NCBI RefSeq assembly: GCF_017744955.1 | Contig: NZ_JAGIAG010000015.1 | Span: 1-50,535, forward strand | Length of the DNA: 50,535 nucleotides | Source of the DNA: Dokdonella sp. | Lineage (GTDB): Bacteria > Pseudomonadota > Gammaproteobacteria > Xanthomonadales > Rhodanobacteraceae | Direction: 5' to 3' | Part shown: in pieces, positions 1-9,214 of the stretch | Numbering within the stretch: position 1 is the first letter of the stretch | How the letters are laid out: each line of letters begins with the position of its first letter | Notes under the pieces: generated by a model | Database searches by the model: none | What the model was told of the DNA's origin: nothing | What the model saw: only the letters and a program-made list of their open reading frames with translations | Position numbers and translations under genes: made by a program

Positions 1-188
1 TCAACGACGACGGCGCCAACATCTACGAGAACCCGGAAGGCACCGGCTGGCTGCGCATGAACGAAGGCGGCTTCCTGACCCAGGTCGACGGCGCTTTCCT
101 CAGCACGATCCGTGACGACAACAACGCCGGCAACGATCGCGGTCGCGAGCGCATCACGCCGATCCGCCGCGACATCGGCGGACGCTGA
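1..188 (+). CDS. 3' end of an unidentified protein (partial)
   Basis: The reading frame is open from the left edge (frame starting at base 3) to a TGA at 186-188 and gives the last 61 residues of a protein that begins upstream. The visible part is hydrophilic, with Asp/Asn/Gly-rich turns (NDDGANIYENPEGTGW, then DDNNAGNDRGRER) and ends in RRDIGGR. Codon use is GC-rich like the neighbours, and a strong intrinsic terminator follows 21 bases after the stop, which supports a real gene end. I do not recognise the family. The composition would fit an extracellular or outer-membrane protein, but that is only a guess. Confidence 0.6.
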   Translation, partial: NDDGANIYENPEGTGWLRMNEGGFLTQVDGAFLSTIRDDNNAGNDRGRERITPIRRDIGGR

Positions 189-209
189 TACCCGCTGAGG
201 GCACTCCAG

Positions 210-258
210 CGCCGGGGCGTTCGTATCGCTTTCTCGATACGAACGCCCCGGCGTTTTT
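210..258 (+). terminator. Strong intrinsic terminator
   Basis: A perfect 19-bp stem (210-228 with 235-253) closes a 6-base loop and is followed by five T on the plus strand. It ends transcription of the gene that stops at 188. The opposite side of the hairpin is not followed by a T tract on the minus strand, so for the convergent phosphate transporter it would act only weakly. Confidence 0.9.
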
Positions 259-287
259 GCGTCTGTTCGCGCGAACGTCCGGACCGA

Positions 288-1898
288 TCAGAAGATCCGG
301 CTGAACAACCAGTACAGCGAACCCGACAGCGCGATCGCGACCGGCAGGGTCAGCACCCAGGCCATCGCCAGGTTGCGCACGGTGCTGAGCTGGAGGCCGG
401 AACGGTTCGCGACCATCGTGCCGGCAACGCCGGACGAGAGCACGTGCGTGGTGGACACCGGCAGCCCGAACACGTCGGCGGCGCCGATGGTCGTCATCGC
501 GACCAGCTCGGCCGACGCGCCCTGCGCGTAGGTCAGGTGCGTCTTGCCGATCTTCTCGCCGACGGTCACGACGATGCGTTTCCAGCCGACCATCGTGCCG
601 AGGCCGAGCGCGATCGCCACCGCGATCTTCACCCACAGCGGAATGAACTTGGTCGCGTTGTCGATCTGCTGCTTGAACGCGCCGAGGTTCTTCTTCGCGT
701 CGACGCCGAGGCCGTTGCCGGCGTCCTTGCCGATGAAGCGGATCGCCTCGGAGGCGAGATACATGTCGTTGCGCACGTTGGCGACGGCCTCGGCCGGCAC
801 CTTCGCCAGCGTGCCGTGATCCTTCACCTGCTGGCCGATGCTGCCGACCACCGCCGCCAGCGACGGCACCACGTCGACCTTCAGTTCGTGCGTGCGCACG
901 TAGTCGCCGAGCGCCTTGCGCGGATCGGCCGCCGGCGGCGCCTTCGACGCTTCCGTCAGCGATTGCTGCGTCGCGCTCGCCATCGCCACGAACGGCACCA
1001 TCTGGTCGGCCGGCATCGCGCGGTTCAACGCGTAGGCCATCGGTACCGTGCCGACCAGGATCAGCATGATCAGGCCCATGCCCTTCTGGCCGTCGTTGGA
1101 GCCGTGCGCGAACGAAACGCCGGTGCAGGTCAGGATCAGCAGGCCGCGGATCCACCACGGCGGCGGCGTGTTGCCCTTCGGCTCGCGGTACAGCGCCGGA
1201 TTCTTCACCAGCGCGCGCAGCGCGATCAGCAGCAGCGCGGCGACGCCGAAACCGATCAGCGGCGACAGCAGCAGCGAATAGCCGACCTTGATCGCCTGCG
1301 CCCAGTCGACGCCGCTGGTGCCGTCGCGGCCGTGCATCAGCGCGTTGGCGACGCCGACGCCGATGATCGAGCCGATCAGCGTGTGCGAGGAGGAGGCCGG
1401 CAGGCCGAACCACCAGGTGCCGAGGTTCCACAGGATCGCCGCGATCAGCAGCGCGAACACCATCGCGAAACCGGCCGACGAGCCGACCTGCAGGATCAGC
1501 TCGACCGGCAGCAGCGAGATGATGCCGAACGCGACCGCGCCGCTCGACACCAGCACGCCGAGGAAGTTGAACAAGCCCGACCACATCACGGCGAAATTGG
1601 CCGGCAGCGAATGCGTGTAGATGACCGTGGCGACCGCGTTGGCGGTGTCGTGGAAGCCGTTGACGAACTCGAAGCCGAGCGCGATCAGCAGCGCGACGCC
1701 GAGCAGGAAGTACGGCAGCCAGGTGGTCTTGATCGTGCCGGCCTCGGCGCTGCCGATGTCCGACACCAGGCTCCAGGCGCTGAAGGCGAGGCCGGCGGCG
1801 AGCACGCCGATGAACAAGAAGCCGGTCAGCGGGTTCGATTTGCGGTCGAGATCCGGGCGCGGCGAAGCGCGCTCGATGCTCAGGCTCGGCGACGACAT
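288..1898 (-). CDS. Inorganic phosphate transporter, Pit family
   Basis: A 536-residue inner-membrane protein of the Pit (PiT, SLC20-like) family, which takes up metal-phosphate complexes using the proton gradient. About ten or more hydrophobic segments are visible. The two family signature repeats are present: GFHDTANAVATVIYT near residues 81-95 and the second copy FAHGSNDGQKGMG in the middle. The C-terminal block GLPVSTTHVLSSGVAG and the earlier GLPASSSHTLIGSIIG are the paired family motifs, showing the internal duplication. A hydrophilic loop of roughly 140 residues between the halves (around residues 290-430) is long, as in PitA-type proteins. The start at 1898 has a GAGGAG ribosome-binding site about 7 bases upstream. 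It stands alone and is divergent from the decarboxylase gene. No Pho box was recognised. Confidence 0.93.
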   Translation of the reverse strand: MSSPSLSIERASPRPDLDRKSNPLTGFLFIGVLAAGLAFSAWSLVSDIGSAEAGTIKTTWLPYFLLGVALLIALGFEFVNGFHDTANAVATVIYTHSLPANFAVMWSGLFNFLGVLVSSGAVAFGIISLLPVELILQVGSSAGFAMVFALLIAAILWNLGTWWFGLPASSSHTLIGSIIGVGVANALMHGRDGTSGVDWAQAIKVGYSLLLSPLIGFGVAALLLIALRALVKNPALYREPKGNTPPPWWIRGLLILTCTGVSFAHGSNDGQKGMGLIMLILVGTVPMAYALNRAMPADQMVPFVAMASATQQSLTEASKAPPAADPRKALGDYVRTHELKVDVVPSLAAVVGSIGQQVKDHGTLAKVPAEAVANVRNDMYLASEAIRFIGKDAGNGLGVDAKKNLGAFKQQIDNATKFIPLWVKIAVAIALGLGTMVGWKRIVVTVGEKIGKTHLTYAQGASAELVAMTTIGAADVFGLPVSTTHVLSSGVAGTMVANRSGLQLSTVRNLAMAWVLTLPVAIALSGSLYWLFSRIF

Positions 1899-2026
1899 GG
1901 GACGACTCCTCAGGGCGGGCCGACGAGGATCGTCCCGCTGCGTGCCAGATTTGTGACAATCGCCATCGGCCCGTCATGCGATGCTGTGAGCCTGGGGTGA
2001 AGTTCGTCGCATTCCGAGGAGCCCGC

Positions 2027-2764
2027 ATGAAGTTGTCCGAAGTCCGCGAACGCGCGTTCGCGATGCCGCTGACCAATCCCTCCTATCCGCCGGCGCCATA
2101 TCGCTTCCGCGATCGCGAGTACGTGATCGTCACCTATCGCACCGATCCGGAAGCGCTCGCCGCCGTCGTGCCGGAGCCGCTGGAGATCGTCGAGCCGGTG
2201 GTCAAGTACGAGTTCATCCGCATGCCCGATTCGACCGGCTTCGGCGACTACACCGAGTCGGGGCAGGTCATCCCGGTGCGCTTCCGCGGCGAGGAGGGCG
2301 TCTACGTCCATTCGATGTATCTCGACGACGACGCGCCGATCGCCGGCGGCCGCGAGATCTGGGGCTTTCCGAAGAAGCTGGCGAACCCGAAGATCGTGCA
2401 CGAGGGCGACGTCATCGTCGGCACGCTGCACTACGGCAGCCAGCTCTGCGCCACCGGCACGATGGGCTACAAGCATCGCGAGGTCGATCGGGAGAGCGTG
2501 TTGAAGGCGCTGGCGGTGCCGAACTTCCTGCTCAAGATCATTCCGCACGTCGACGGCAGTCCGCGCATCCTCGAGCTGGTGCGCTACTTCCTCACCGACC
2601 TCACGCTGAAAGGCGCCTGGACCGCGCCGGCCGCGTTGCAGCTGCACGCGCACGCGATCGCCGACGTCGCGCGCCTGCCGGTGCTGGAGGTGAAGTCGGC
2701 GCTGCATTTCGTCGCCGACCTGACACTCGGCCCGGGCGAGGTCGTGCATGACTACCTGGCGTGA
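2027..2764 (+). CDS. Acetoacetate decarboxylase family protein
   Basis: A 245-residue cytosolic enzyme of the acetoacetate decarboxylase (ADC) family, which converts acetoacetate to acetone and CO2 through a Schiff base on lysine. The N-terminus MKLSEVRERAFAMPLTNP, the block GGREIWGFPKKLANP and the length all match the Clostridium enzyme (244 residues). Lys116 and Lys117 here correspond to the catalytic lysine and its neighbour that lowers the pKa, and Glu110 sits in the conserved GGRE. The reading frame extends 5' to 1976, but ATG 2027 is preferred: it has GAGGA at 2016-2020 and matches the family start. Some ADC-like proteins act on other substrates, but the complete active-site block favours true decarboxylase chemistry. 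It is divergent from the phosphate transporter and has no obvious operon partner. Confidence 0.9.
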   Translation: MKLSEVRERAFAMPLTNPSYPPAPYRFRDREYVIVTYRTDPEALAAVVPEPLEIVEPVVKYEFIRMPDSTGFGDYTESGQVIPVRFRGEEGVYVHSMYLDDDAPIAGGREIWGFPKKLANPKIVHEGDVIVGTLHYGSQLCATGTMGYKHREVDRESVLKALAVPNFLLKIIPHVDGSPRILELVRYFLTDLTLKGAWTAPAALQLHAHAIADVARLPVLEVKSALHFVADLTLGPGEVVHDYLA

Positions 2765-2826
2765 ATGGACGGGTGCGGCATAGGCGCCAGTTCGATCTTC
2801 GGCGCCCGGCAATGTTCCGGACGCGA

Positions 2827-2899
2827 CGTCATCTGCGCGAACGCGGAATCCATCTTTCACGGCGGCTCGAAATGGATACCCGCGTTCGCGGGCATGACG
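2827..2899. repeat. Inverted intergenic repeat (REP/BIME-like)
   Basis: Two arms (2827-2853 and 2872-2899) are inverted copies of the motif CGTCAT-x-CCGCGTTCGCG-ATGGATT. One arm reads GCGCGAACGCGGAATCCAT; the other reads ATGGATACCCGCGTTCGCGG. This is the palindromic type of dispersed repeat common between genes in xanthomonad genomes. It lies between the decarboxylase stop and the peptidase start. The next stretch, 2925-2960, is a second GC-rich imperfect palindrome. Confidence 0.75.
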
Positions 2900-3029
2900 T
2901 CGATATGAAGGTAGGAGGCAGTACGCCGTAGGGGCGAAGCCGCCCTTGCCCCTGCCGTTCGGCCCATGTGATCGCCGGCGGCAGCGTCCTAGCATCGCTG
3001 CCTTCAGCCATCGCGAGGGAGTGGTCGCC

Positions 3030-5060
3030 ATGTTGGGTTTTCGAATTCTACGCACCCGTCTGGTCGTCGCCTGCCTGTTCGCCACCGCCGGGCCGGCCTG
3101 GGCGGTGCACGGCATCGATCCATCCGACATCGACCGCAATGCCGATGCCTGTACCGACTTTTTCCAATATGCCAACGGCGCCTGGCGCGCCAGCCATCCG
3201 ATCCCGCAGTACATGGACCGCTGGAGCAAGCGCTGGGAATCGGGCGAGCTCAACAAGCAGCGCGTGCGCGACCTGCTCGCCGACATGGCAGCCAAGCGCG
3301 ACTGGCCGGCCGGCAGTGCCGAGCAGCTTTCCGGCGACTTCTACGCCGCCTGCATGGACGAGACGCACGTCGACGAACTCGGCCTGAAGCCGGCGCAGCC
3401 GCTGCTCGACGAGATCGCGGCGATGAAGACGTCCGCCGACGTGCAGCGCATGATCGGCCGCCTGCACGAGATGGGCGTCGGCGTGCCGTTCAAGCTGCTG
3501 GTGGAGCAGGACCTGCATGATCCGACCCGGGTCATCGCGCACGTCGACGCCGGCGGCCTCGGCATGCCGGACCGCGACTACTACCTGAAGACCGACAAGC
3601 GCTTCGTCGAGGCGCGCGACAAATACCGCGCGCACGTGGCGAAGATGTTCGAGCTGGCCGGCGCGAAGCCGGCGGCGGCGAAGCAGGAGGCCGCTGTCGT
3701 GTTCGCGTTCGAGAAGCGCCTGGCCGAGGCCTCGCTGGACAACGTCGCGCTGCGCGATCCGCACAACCAGGACCACAAGACGAACTTCGCCGGCCTGGTC
3801 GCGCAGGCGCCCGCGTTCGACTGGGCGGCGTATTTCGACGCCGCCAAGATCCCGCACGACGACTTGAACGTGACGCAGCCGAAGTTCCTGCAGCGCTTCG
3901 CCACGGAGCTGAAGTCCACGCCGGTCGCGCAGTGGCGGACCTACCTGCGCTGGCAGACGCTGAACGCCGCGGCCGACACGCTGTCGGCGCCATTCGTCGA
4001 TGAGAACTTCGCCTTCAACGGCCGCTACCTCGCCGGCACCACCGAGATGAAGCCGCGCTGGAAGCGCTGCGCCGAGGCCACCGACCAGCAGCTCGGCGAG
4101 GCGCTCGGGCGCAAGTACGTCGAGAAGTATTTCCCGCCGGAAGCCAAGGCGCGCATGCAGGACATGGTGAAGAACATCCTGCTGGCGATGAAGGACACGA
4201 TCCAGGGCCTGGACTGGATGGGCGAGGAGACCAAGAAGAAGGCGCTGGAGAAGCTCGCCACGTTCAACCCGAAGATCGGCTATCCCGACCAATGGAAGGA
4301 CTACCGCGGCCTCGCCGTCGGCCGCGCCAGCCATTGGGACAATACCGTCGCCGCCTCGCGCTGGAACACTGCCGACGAGCGTGCGCAGATCGGCAAGCCG
4401 GTCGACCGCGGCCGCTGGGGCATGACGCCGCCGACCTCGAACGCGTACTACAACCCGTTGTTGAACGAGATCGTCTTCCCGGCCGGCATCCTGCAGCCGC
4501 CCGCGTTCGACGTGAACGCCACCGACGCGGTCAACTACGGCGCGATCGGCGTCATCATCGGCCATGAGATCAGCCACGGCTTCGACGACCAGGGCGCGCA
4601 GTTCGACGCGCAAGGCCGCCTGGCCAACTGGTGGACGCCGGAGGACGAGAAGAAATTCCAGGCACGCGGGCAGTGCGTGGTCGACCAGTTCGAGGGCTAT
4701 TTCATCGAGCCCGGCATCCACCACAACGGCAAGCTCGTGCTCGGCGAATCGATCGGCGACCTCGCCGGCGCCAAGCTGGCCTGGCTCGCGTATCGCAAGT
4801 CGCGCGAAGGCAAGGCGCCGGAACCGACGCTCGACGGTTTCACGCCCGAGCAGCAGTTCTTCATCGCCTGGGGCCAGGTGCGCGGCGACGAGACGCGGCC
4901 GGAGACGCAGCGCACGATGGTGCAGGGCGACCCGCATCCGGTGGCGAAATTCCGCGTCAACGGCCCGCTGTCGAACCTGCCGGCGTTCCGCGAGGTGTTC
5001 CAGTGCAAGGCCGGCGCCGCGATGGTGCGACCGGACAAGGATCGCTGCGAAGTGTGGTGA
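3030..5060 (+). CDS. M13 family (neprilysin/PepO-like) zinc metallopeptidase
   Basis: A 676-residue secreted peptidase. Residues 1 to about 24 look like a signal peptide ending AWA. The M13 N-terminal domain follows (D-x-NACTDFFQYANGAW type: here ADACTDFFQYANGAWRA). The catalytic domain carries the zinc motif HEISH at residues 512-516, followed by GFDDQGAQFD, and the third ligand in ESIGDLAGAK (Glu573, with Asp577). The NAYYNP block and the C-terminal ending CEVW are also family hallmarks. M13 enzymes cleave short peptides, usually on the amino side of hydrophobic residues. Upstream in-frame codons exist (from 2946), but ATG 3030 has GAGGGA at 3015-3020 and is directly followed by the signal peptide. 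Single gene, followed by GC-rich hairpins. Confidence 0.94.
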   Translation: MLGFRILRTRLVVACLFATAGPAWAVHGIDPSDIDRNADACTDFFQYANGAWRASHPIPQYMDRWSKRWESGELNKQRVRDLLADMAAKRDWPAGSAEQLSGDFYAACMDETHVDELGLKPAQPLLDEIAAMKTSADVQRMIGRLHEMGVGVPFKLLVEQDLHDPTRVIAHVDAGGLGMPDRDYYLKTDKRFVEARDKYRAHVAKMFELAGAKPAAAKQEAAVVFAFEKRLAEASLDNVALRDPHNQDHKTNFAGLVAQAPAFDWAAYFDAAKIPHDDLNVTQPKFLQRFATELKSTPVAQWRTYLRWQTLNAAADTLSAPFVDENFAFNGRYLAGTTEMKPRWKRCAEATDQQLGEALGRKYVEKYFPPEAKARMQDMVKNILLAMKDTIQGLDWMGEETKKKALEKLATFNPKIGYPDQWKDYRGLAVGRASHWDNTVAASRWNTADERAQIGKPVDRGRWGMTPPTSNAYYNPLLNEIVFPAGILQPPAFDVNATDAVNYGAIGVIIGHEISHGFDDQGAQFDAQGRLANWWTPEDEKKFQARGQCVVDQFEGYFIEPGIHHNGKLVLGESIGDLAGAKLAWLAYRKSREGKAPEPTLDGFTPEQQFFIAWGQVRGDETRPETQRTMVQGDPHPVAKFRVNGPLSNLPAFREVFQCKAGAAMVRPDKDRCEVW

Positions 5061-5065
5061 GCGCG

Positions 5066-5118
5066 GCGCGCGCTTCGGCGCGCGTCCTTCGGCGGCGCCG
5101 CCGGACCGCGGCGCCGCC
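5066..5118 (+). terminator. Paired GC hairpins after the M13 peptidase gene
   Basis: Two adjacent stems follow the stop at 5060: GCGCGCGC-TTCG-GCGCGCGT (5066-5085, a UUCG-type tetraloop) and GGCGGCGCC with GGCGCCGCC (5091-5099 and 5110-5118). There is no T tract, so termination would be weak or protein-assisted. They may instead protect the 3' end of the transcript. Confidence 0.4.
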
Positions 5119-5184
5119 CTGACAGCGTCATCCTCGTTCGCTAGGCTGTTCCGGTCGATCCGATGATCGCCGAAAGGGCCTGCG

Positions 5185-6303
5185 ATGAACGCGAACGAAG
5201 TCGTCGTCCATTCCGGTGCGATTGTCGTGCTGCGTCACTTCGACGTCGCCTACTCGATCGACCTCGATCACGCCGAGCGCTTGTGCGCGGCGCGCTCGAA
5301 GGCCGGCCAGCGCGGCCGCCTCAGTTCGGTGCCGGAGAAGGCGCTCGCGTTCGGCCGGCCGCCGGTGCTGCTGCCGCTGGCGCCGTTCGCGCTGGACATC
5401 GGAGGGTGCGTGCGCGACGTCAGCGCGACCGCGCGCCTGTACGACTTCGGCGTCGTCGTGCTGGCCGTGCGTCTGCCGGTCGCCGACTGCTGCTGGTCGG
5501 ACTTCGCCGCGCTGGTGCAGTCGGCCGACCTGGCGATCGGCCCGGCGGCGCACCGCGGACCTTGGGAACGCCTACTCGAGGAAGTGCGCGCCGTCGTCGC
5601 GCCGGCCCTGCTGCGACCGTCCACCGCGACGCTCGAGGAAGACTATCTGCTCGCCGTCGTGCACGAACTCGGCGAGCCGCTGACGGCGGAGGTGCTGCAG
5701 CAGCGGGTCGATCTGGCGCCGCTGCTGTCCGGCGAGACGCGGCGCCTGTCCGAGCCTGCGCGGCGCGATCTGCTGCGGCAGAGCTATTCCTACTACGAGG
5801 ACGACCTCGTCGTGCTGACCTGGGACCGCGCCTTCATCTACGAGCCACGTGGCGACTCCGACGTCGCCGACGTGCTCGAAGTCGCCAACGCTCAGTTGCT
5901 TGAGCTGCGCTACTACGACGAACTGCTCGACGACGAACTGCCGCGCATGTACGACCTAGTCGAGGAAGCGCGCGGCGCGGCCTCGCTGCGCGCCGCGCGC
6001 CGGTTCGCGCATCTCGCGCGGCGGCTGTACGCGCTGGTCGCCGAAGTCACCGAAGTGACCGAGAAGGTCGACAATGCGCTGCAGGTCACCGAAGACGTCT
6101 ACCTGGCGCGCATCTACGCCGCCGCGCTCGACCTGTTCCGCGTGCCCAAGCTCGGCGCCGCGGTCGATCGCAAGCTGGCGATCGTGCGCGACACCTACAC
6201 GGCGCTGTACGACGAGGCGTCGAGCCGGCGTGCGGAGTTGCTGGAAGTCGCGATCGTGCTGCTGATCGTGATCGAGATCGTGCTCGCCGTGCTGCGTCAC
6301 TAG
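5185..6303 (+). CDS. DUF155/RMD1-like membrane-anchored protein
   Basis: A 372-residue protein without a signal peptide. The C-terminal end RAELLEVAIVLLIVIEIVLAVLRH is a single hydrophobic anchor right at the terminus. The central part has a run of acidic-aromatic residues (SYSYYEDDLVVLTWDRAFIYEP) followed by a long helical region with coiled-coil character. This order, with the terminal LExxIVxLIxIEI-type anchor, resembles the DUF155/RMD1/YagE family, whose members in yeast and mitochondria are linked to organising the membrane or microtubules; the bacterial role is unknown. The start ATG at 5185 has AAGGG (5174-5178) a short distance upstream. The family call rests on the pattern of the C-terminal half only. 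It is convergent with the next gene, with 42 bases between. Confidence 0.55.
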   Translation: MNANEVVVHSGAIVVLRHFDVAYSIDLDHAERLCAARSKAGQRGRLSSVPEKALAFGRPPVLLPLAPFALDIGGCVRDVSATARLYDFGVVVLAVRLPVADCCWSDFAALVQSADLAIGPAAHRGPWERLLEEVRAVVAPALLRPSTATLEEDYLLAVVHELGEPLTAEVLQQRVDLAPLLSGETRRLSEPARRDLLRQSYSYYEDDLVVLTWDRAFIYEPRGDSDVADVLEVANAQLLELRYYDELLDDELPRMYDLVEEARGAASLRAARRFAHLARRLYALVAEVTEVTEKVDNALQVTEDVYLARIYAAALDLFRVPKLGAAVDRKLAIVRDTYTALYDEASSRRAELLEVAIVLLIVIEIVLAVLRH

Positions 6304-6345
6304 CGTCGCCGCCGCCTTCGTCGCGGCGCGCGCCGGGGCGGCGGC

Positions 6346-6966
6346 TCACCGCGGCTCGCTTCGCATCGGCTGCCGAATGATGGTCTTCCAGTTCTTCGGG
6401 TCCGCGCGACGAATGTCGGTCAAGTAGATCTCGTGGTGCTTGCCGGAGAGCCTGCCCCGGGCATCGATGAAGGCGTGGACGCGCTGGATGGTCGGACCTT
6501 CCTCGGAGAACGGCCCGACGTGCAGGACCTGCGCGCAGAGTCCTTCGTGGAACGCTTCGAATCTCAGCTTCGAAAGGGCACGAATGTTCTTTCTTCTTCC
6601 GACGTCCGCTACGGCGTCGTCGAGGAGGCTGTGCTCGACGAAGGACGGCTGCAGGATCATCAGGGTCCATTTCCACCGCGACTTGTCCTGATCGGTGAAC
6701 GAGGACATGTCGTCCGCCCACCATAGCCCCTCGAGCGGCATGACGGCGTAGTCGAAGCCCAGCGGCCCTTTCTTGACCATGAACTTCGCCGCGTAGGACA
6801 CGGAAAACAGCGCTTCCACGGCCTCGGCGTACGCGCGCGAGGTGTTCGGATCGCCTTCGCCGTCGATCATCAGGAAGTTGAACGCCGGCACGTCGACCTG
6901 CGCCACCTCCTTCGTCGACGGCCGGTAGAGCGGCCCGAGAGTTTTCTTGAGATCGATCTTTTCCAT
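6346..6966 (-). CDS. GyrI-like small-molecule-binding domain protein
   Basis: A 206-residue soluble protein. The N-terminus MEKIDLKKTLGPLYRPS and the blocks FLMIDGEGDPN, KGPLGFDYAVMPLEGLWW and VGPFSEEGPTIQRVHAFI are typical of the stand-alone GyrI-like domain proteins (SOUL/GyrI-like fold, the effector-binding domain of BmrR-type regulators without the DNA-binding part). Such proteins are thought to bind or hydrolyse small molecules; no exact substrate can be read from sequence. The start at 6966 fits the family N-terminus, although its ribosome-binding site is weak. The stop of the neighbouring acetyl-CoA hydrolase gene lies 83 bases upstream on the same strand, so the two may be co-transcribed. 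Confidence 0.85.
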   Translation of the reverse strand: MEKIDLKKTLGPLYRPSTKEVAQVDVPAFNFLMIDGEGDPNTSRAYAEAVEALFSVSYAAKFMVKKGPLGFDYAVMPLEGLWWADDMSSFTDQDKSRWKWTLMILQPSFVEHSLLDDAVADVGRRKNIRALSKLRFEAFHEGLCAQVLHVGPFSEEGPTIQRVHAFIDARGRLSGKHHEIYLTDIRRADPKNWKTIIRQPMRSEPR

Positions 6967-7049
6967 TGGGGTCGAGGTCACGGTCTTCGATCGAACAGTT
7001 GCCGGCCGCCGGATTCCCGTTCGAGGCAGCGACGGTTTTGCACGGAGCC

Positions 7050-9014
7050 TCAGGCGATCGCCTTGGTGCGCGCCAGCGCGCCCCGCACCAGGCGCGCGTA
7101 CAGGCGTTCGCGCCAGGACAGATCCCGGCGCGCGAAATCGAGCCGTTCGAGCACGGCCGGCGCTTCCGCCGCATTGCCGGGGGCCAGCAAGGCGCCGAGC
7201 AGCGAAGGCCAGCGCCGCGGTTCGGCCAGGCCCGACTTCAGCCAGAGCAGGGCCGGCAGCACGCGCCGTTCGGTGGCGTCGAAATCGCTGCCGAACGGGA
7301 ACGTCGGCAGCACGCCGCGTGCGGCGAACGGCTGCAGCCTGTCGCGCAAGGCCTGCGGCGTGTTCGCGCGCCACGCGTCCGGCACGCGGAAGTTGCGCGG
7401 CAGCTTGCCGGCGCGCACGGCCTCGGCGGCGAGCGCGTCGACGAAGCGCGCGTCGCTGATCGCCAGCATCGCGCGCACGCAGGCCTCGTCGGAGCGGCCG
7501 CGCAGGTCGGCGACGCCGTATTCGGTCACGTAGACGTCGCGCAGGTGGCGCGGAATCGTGGTGTGGCCGTAGTTCCAGCGCAGGTTCGACTCGACGCGCC
7601 GGCCGCTCTTGCGCGTCGCGCGCAGCAACAGGATCGAGCGGCCGCCGGCCAGCGCATGCGCCATCGCGACGAAGTTGTACTGTCCGCCGACGCCGCTGAC
7701 GACGCGGCCGTCCTCGAGCGCGTCCGAGGTCGCCGCGCCGAGCAGGCTCGCCATCATGCAGGTGTTGAAGAAGCGCGCGTCGCGGCGCTGCGCGGCGTCG
7801 AGCTGCTCGTGGCCGCCGTAGAGCTGGTTGATGTCGGATACGCGGCACATCGCCAGCCCCTCGTAGTCCTCGCCGTCCAATGTGCGCAGCCAGTCGTAGA
7901 ACTCCTTGGTGCCGAGATAGAACGCGCCCTTGAGGTAGTGGCCGCCGCGCAGTTGCGCGGCGTCGACGGTGGCGCCGGCGTCGAGCGCGCGTTGCAATTC
8001 GATGTCGTCGTAGACGCGCCGCGCCAGGATGCCGGCGCGGCGCAGATGCATGAAGCCGTCCATGACCATCTCGCTGGCGCCGTACAGCCCGCGCGCGAAC
8101 GGTGCGAGGCCGCCGACGCGCGCGATCAGCGCGTCCGCCGCCGGGTCGTCGCCGCGCAGCGCGCGCAAGGCGCCGAGATAGTCCGCGTTGTTGCGCTGGC
8201 GCAGCAGCAGCGCGTGCACGATCGCATCGGACAGCGCGCCGATGCCGATCTGCAAGGTGCCGCCGTCGCGCACCAGCGTGCTCGCATGCAGGCCGATGGC
8301 ATGCTCGGCGAGATCGACCGCGCCGCGCGGCAGCGCGAACAGTGGCTGCGCCGGCTCGGCTTCTTCGACCAGCGCGTCGAACAGCTCCGGCCCGACTTCC
8401 GCGTCGCCGCCGAGGAACGGCAGTTCGGGATGCACCACGCCGATCACCAGCGGCCGCGGCTGCCCGCGCGCGGCCAGCGCGTCGAGCACGTCCAGCGTCA
8501 CGTCCGGATTGCACGACAGGCTGTAGCGCGCGGCGGCGCCTTCGCCGCGGCGCGCGACCAGTTGCACGATCGCATCGAGCCCGTCGTCGGCGAGGTCGCG
8601 CGCGACCTGCGTGTAGTTGATGCTGGCGTAGTCGCGCTGCGCCTGCGCCGAGCCGAGCATCGCGCCGGATTGGAAATAGAACTCCTGCACGCGCACGTTC
8701 GCCGGCAGGCGTCCGGCCTTGAGGTCGATCACGTAGTCCAGGCGCGGATAGTCGGCGCCGAACTGGCGCGCCAGGAACGGTTCGAGGAAGCGGCGTTCGA
8801 GTTCGCTGCCGGCGGCGGGTGGATCCAGAGACAGCGCCGTGTACAGCGTCATGCGCCGCGCCGGATCGGCCTTGATGCGCGCGTACAGCGCGTTGAGCAG
8901 CCGGTTCGGCTTGCCGAGGCCGAGCGGCGCGGCGACGGCGAGATGCGGCGTGCCGCGTTCGATCAGCCGGTCGACCGCGGCGGCCGAGGAGAGATGCGGA
9001 GGGGGCGATGGCAT
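7050..9014 (-). CDS. Acetyl-CoA hydrolase/transferase family protein
   Basis: A 654-residue cytosolic enzyme of the class I CoA-transferase (Cat/acetyl-CoA hydrolase) group, which moves CoA between acids or hydrolyses acetyl-CoA. Visible blocks are GTPHLAVAAPLGLGKPN near the N-terminus, LQIGIGALSDAIVHALL, the SEMVMDGFMHL segment that holds the glutamate expected to carry the CoA-thioester intermediate, and GVGGQYNFVAMAHALAGG with the following RATRKSG. It is longer than the usual enzymes of 430-500 residues, with about 120 extra C-terminal residues. The frame is open far upstream, to 9557, but ATG 9014 is preferred because GAGGTG precedes it and the recognisable domain starts right after. Possible operon with the GyrI-like gene downstream. 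Hydrolase versus transferase activity cannot be decided. Confidence 0.87.
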   Translation of the reverse strand: MPSPPPHLSSAAAVDRLIERGTPHLAVAAPLGLGKPNRLLNALYARIKADPARRMTLYTALSLDPPAAGSELERRFLEPFLARQFGADYPRLDYVIDLKAGRLPANVRVQEFYFQSGAMLGSAQAQRDYASINYTQVARDLADDGLDAIVQLVARRGEGAAARYSLSCNPDVTLDVLDALAARGQPRPLVIGVVHPELPFLGGDAEVGPELFDALVEEAEPAQPLFALPRGAVDLAEHAIGLHASTLVRDGGTLQIGIGALSDAIVHALLLRQRNNADYLGALRALRGDDPAADALIARVGGLAPFARGLYGASEMVMDGFMHLRRAGILARRVYDDIELQRALDAGATVDAAQLRGGHYLKGAFYLGTKEFYDWLRTLDGEDYEGLAMCRVSDINQLYGGHEQLDAAQRRDARFFNTCMMASLLGAATSDALEDGRVVSGVGGQYNFVAMAHALAGGRSILLLRATRKSGRRVESNLRWNYGHTTIPRHLRDVYVTEYGVADLRGRSDEACVRAMLAISDARFVDALAAEAVRAGKLPRNFRVPDAWRANTPQALRDRLQPFAARGVLPTFPFGSDFDATERRVLPALLWLKSGLAEPRRWPSLLGALLAPGNAAEAPAVLERLDFARRDLSWRERLYARLVRGALARTKAIA

Positions 9015-9214
9015 GACGGTCACCTCGATCGCGGCGGATCGCCGCATTCTGCCAGCGGTGGAGATCCGCGGCTCGATGTCGGCAAGCGCTGCGGATTGGC
9101 GTACCCCTGGTTGGATCGGAGGAGAGTTGCCGGTCGCAGGCACGGACCATGGACCGGGCTGGAATGGACCGGTGATCCGGCCGACGGCGCTCTGAGCGGT
9201 TTCGACGCGCAAGC

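Noticed and set aside
2829..3011. Small minus-strand gene
   Set aside because: It consists of the inverted repeat 2827-2899 and the peptidase upstream region; no ribosome-binding site or domain.
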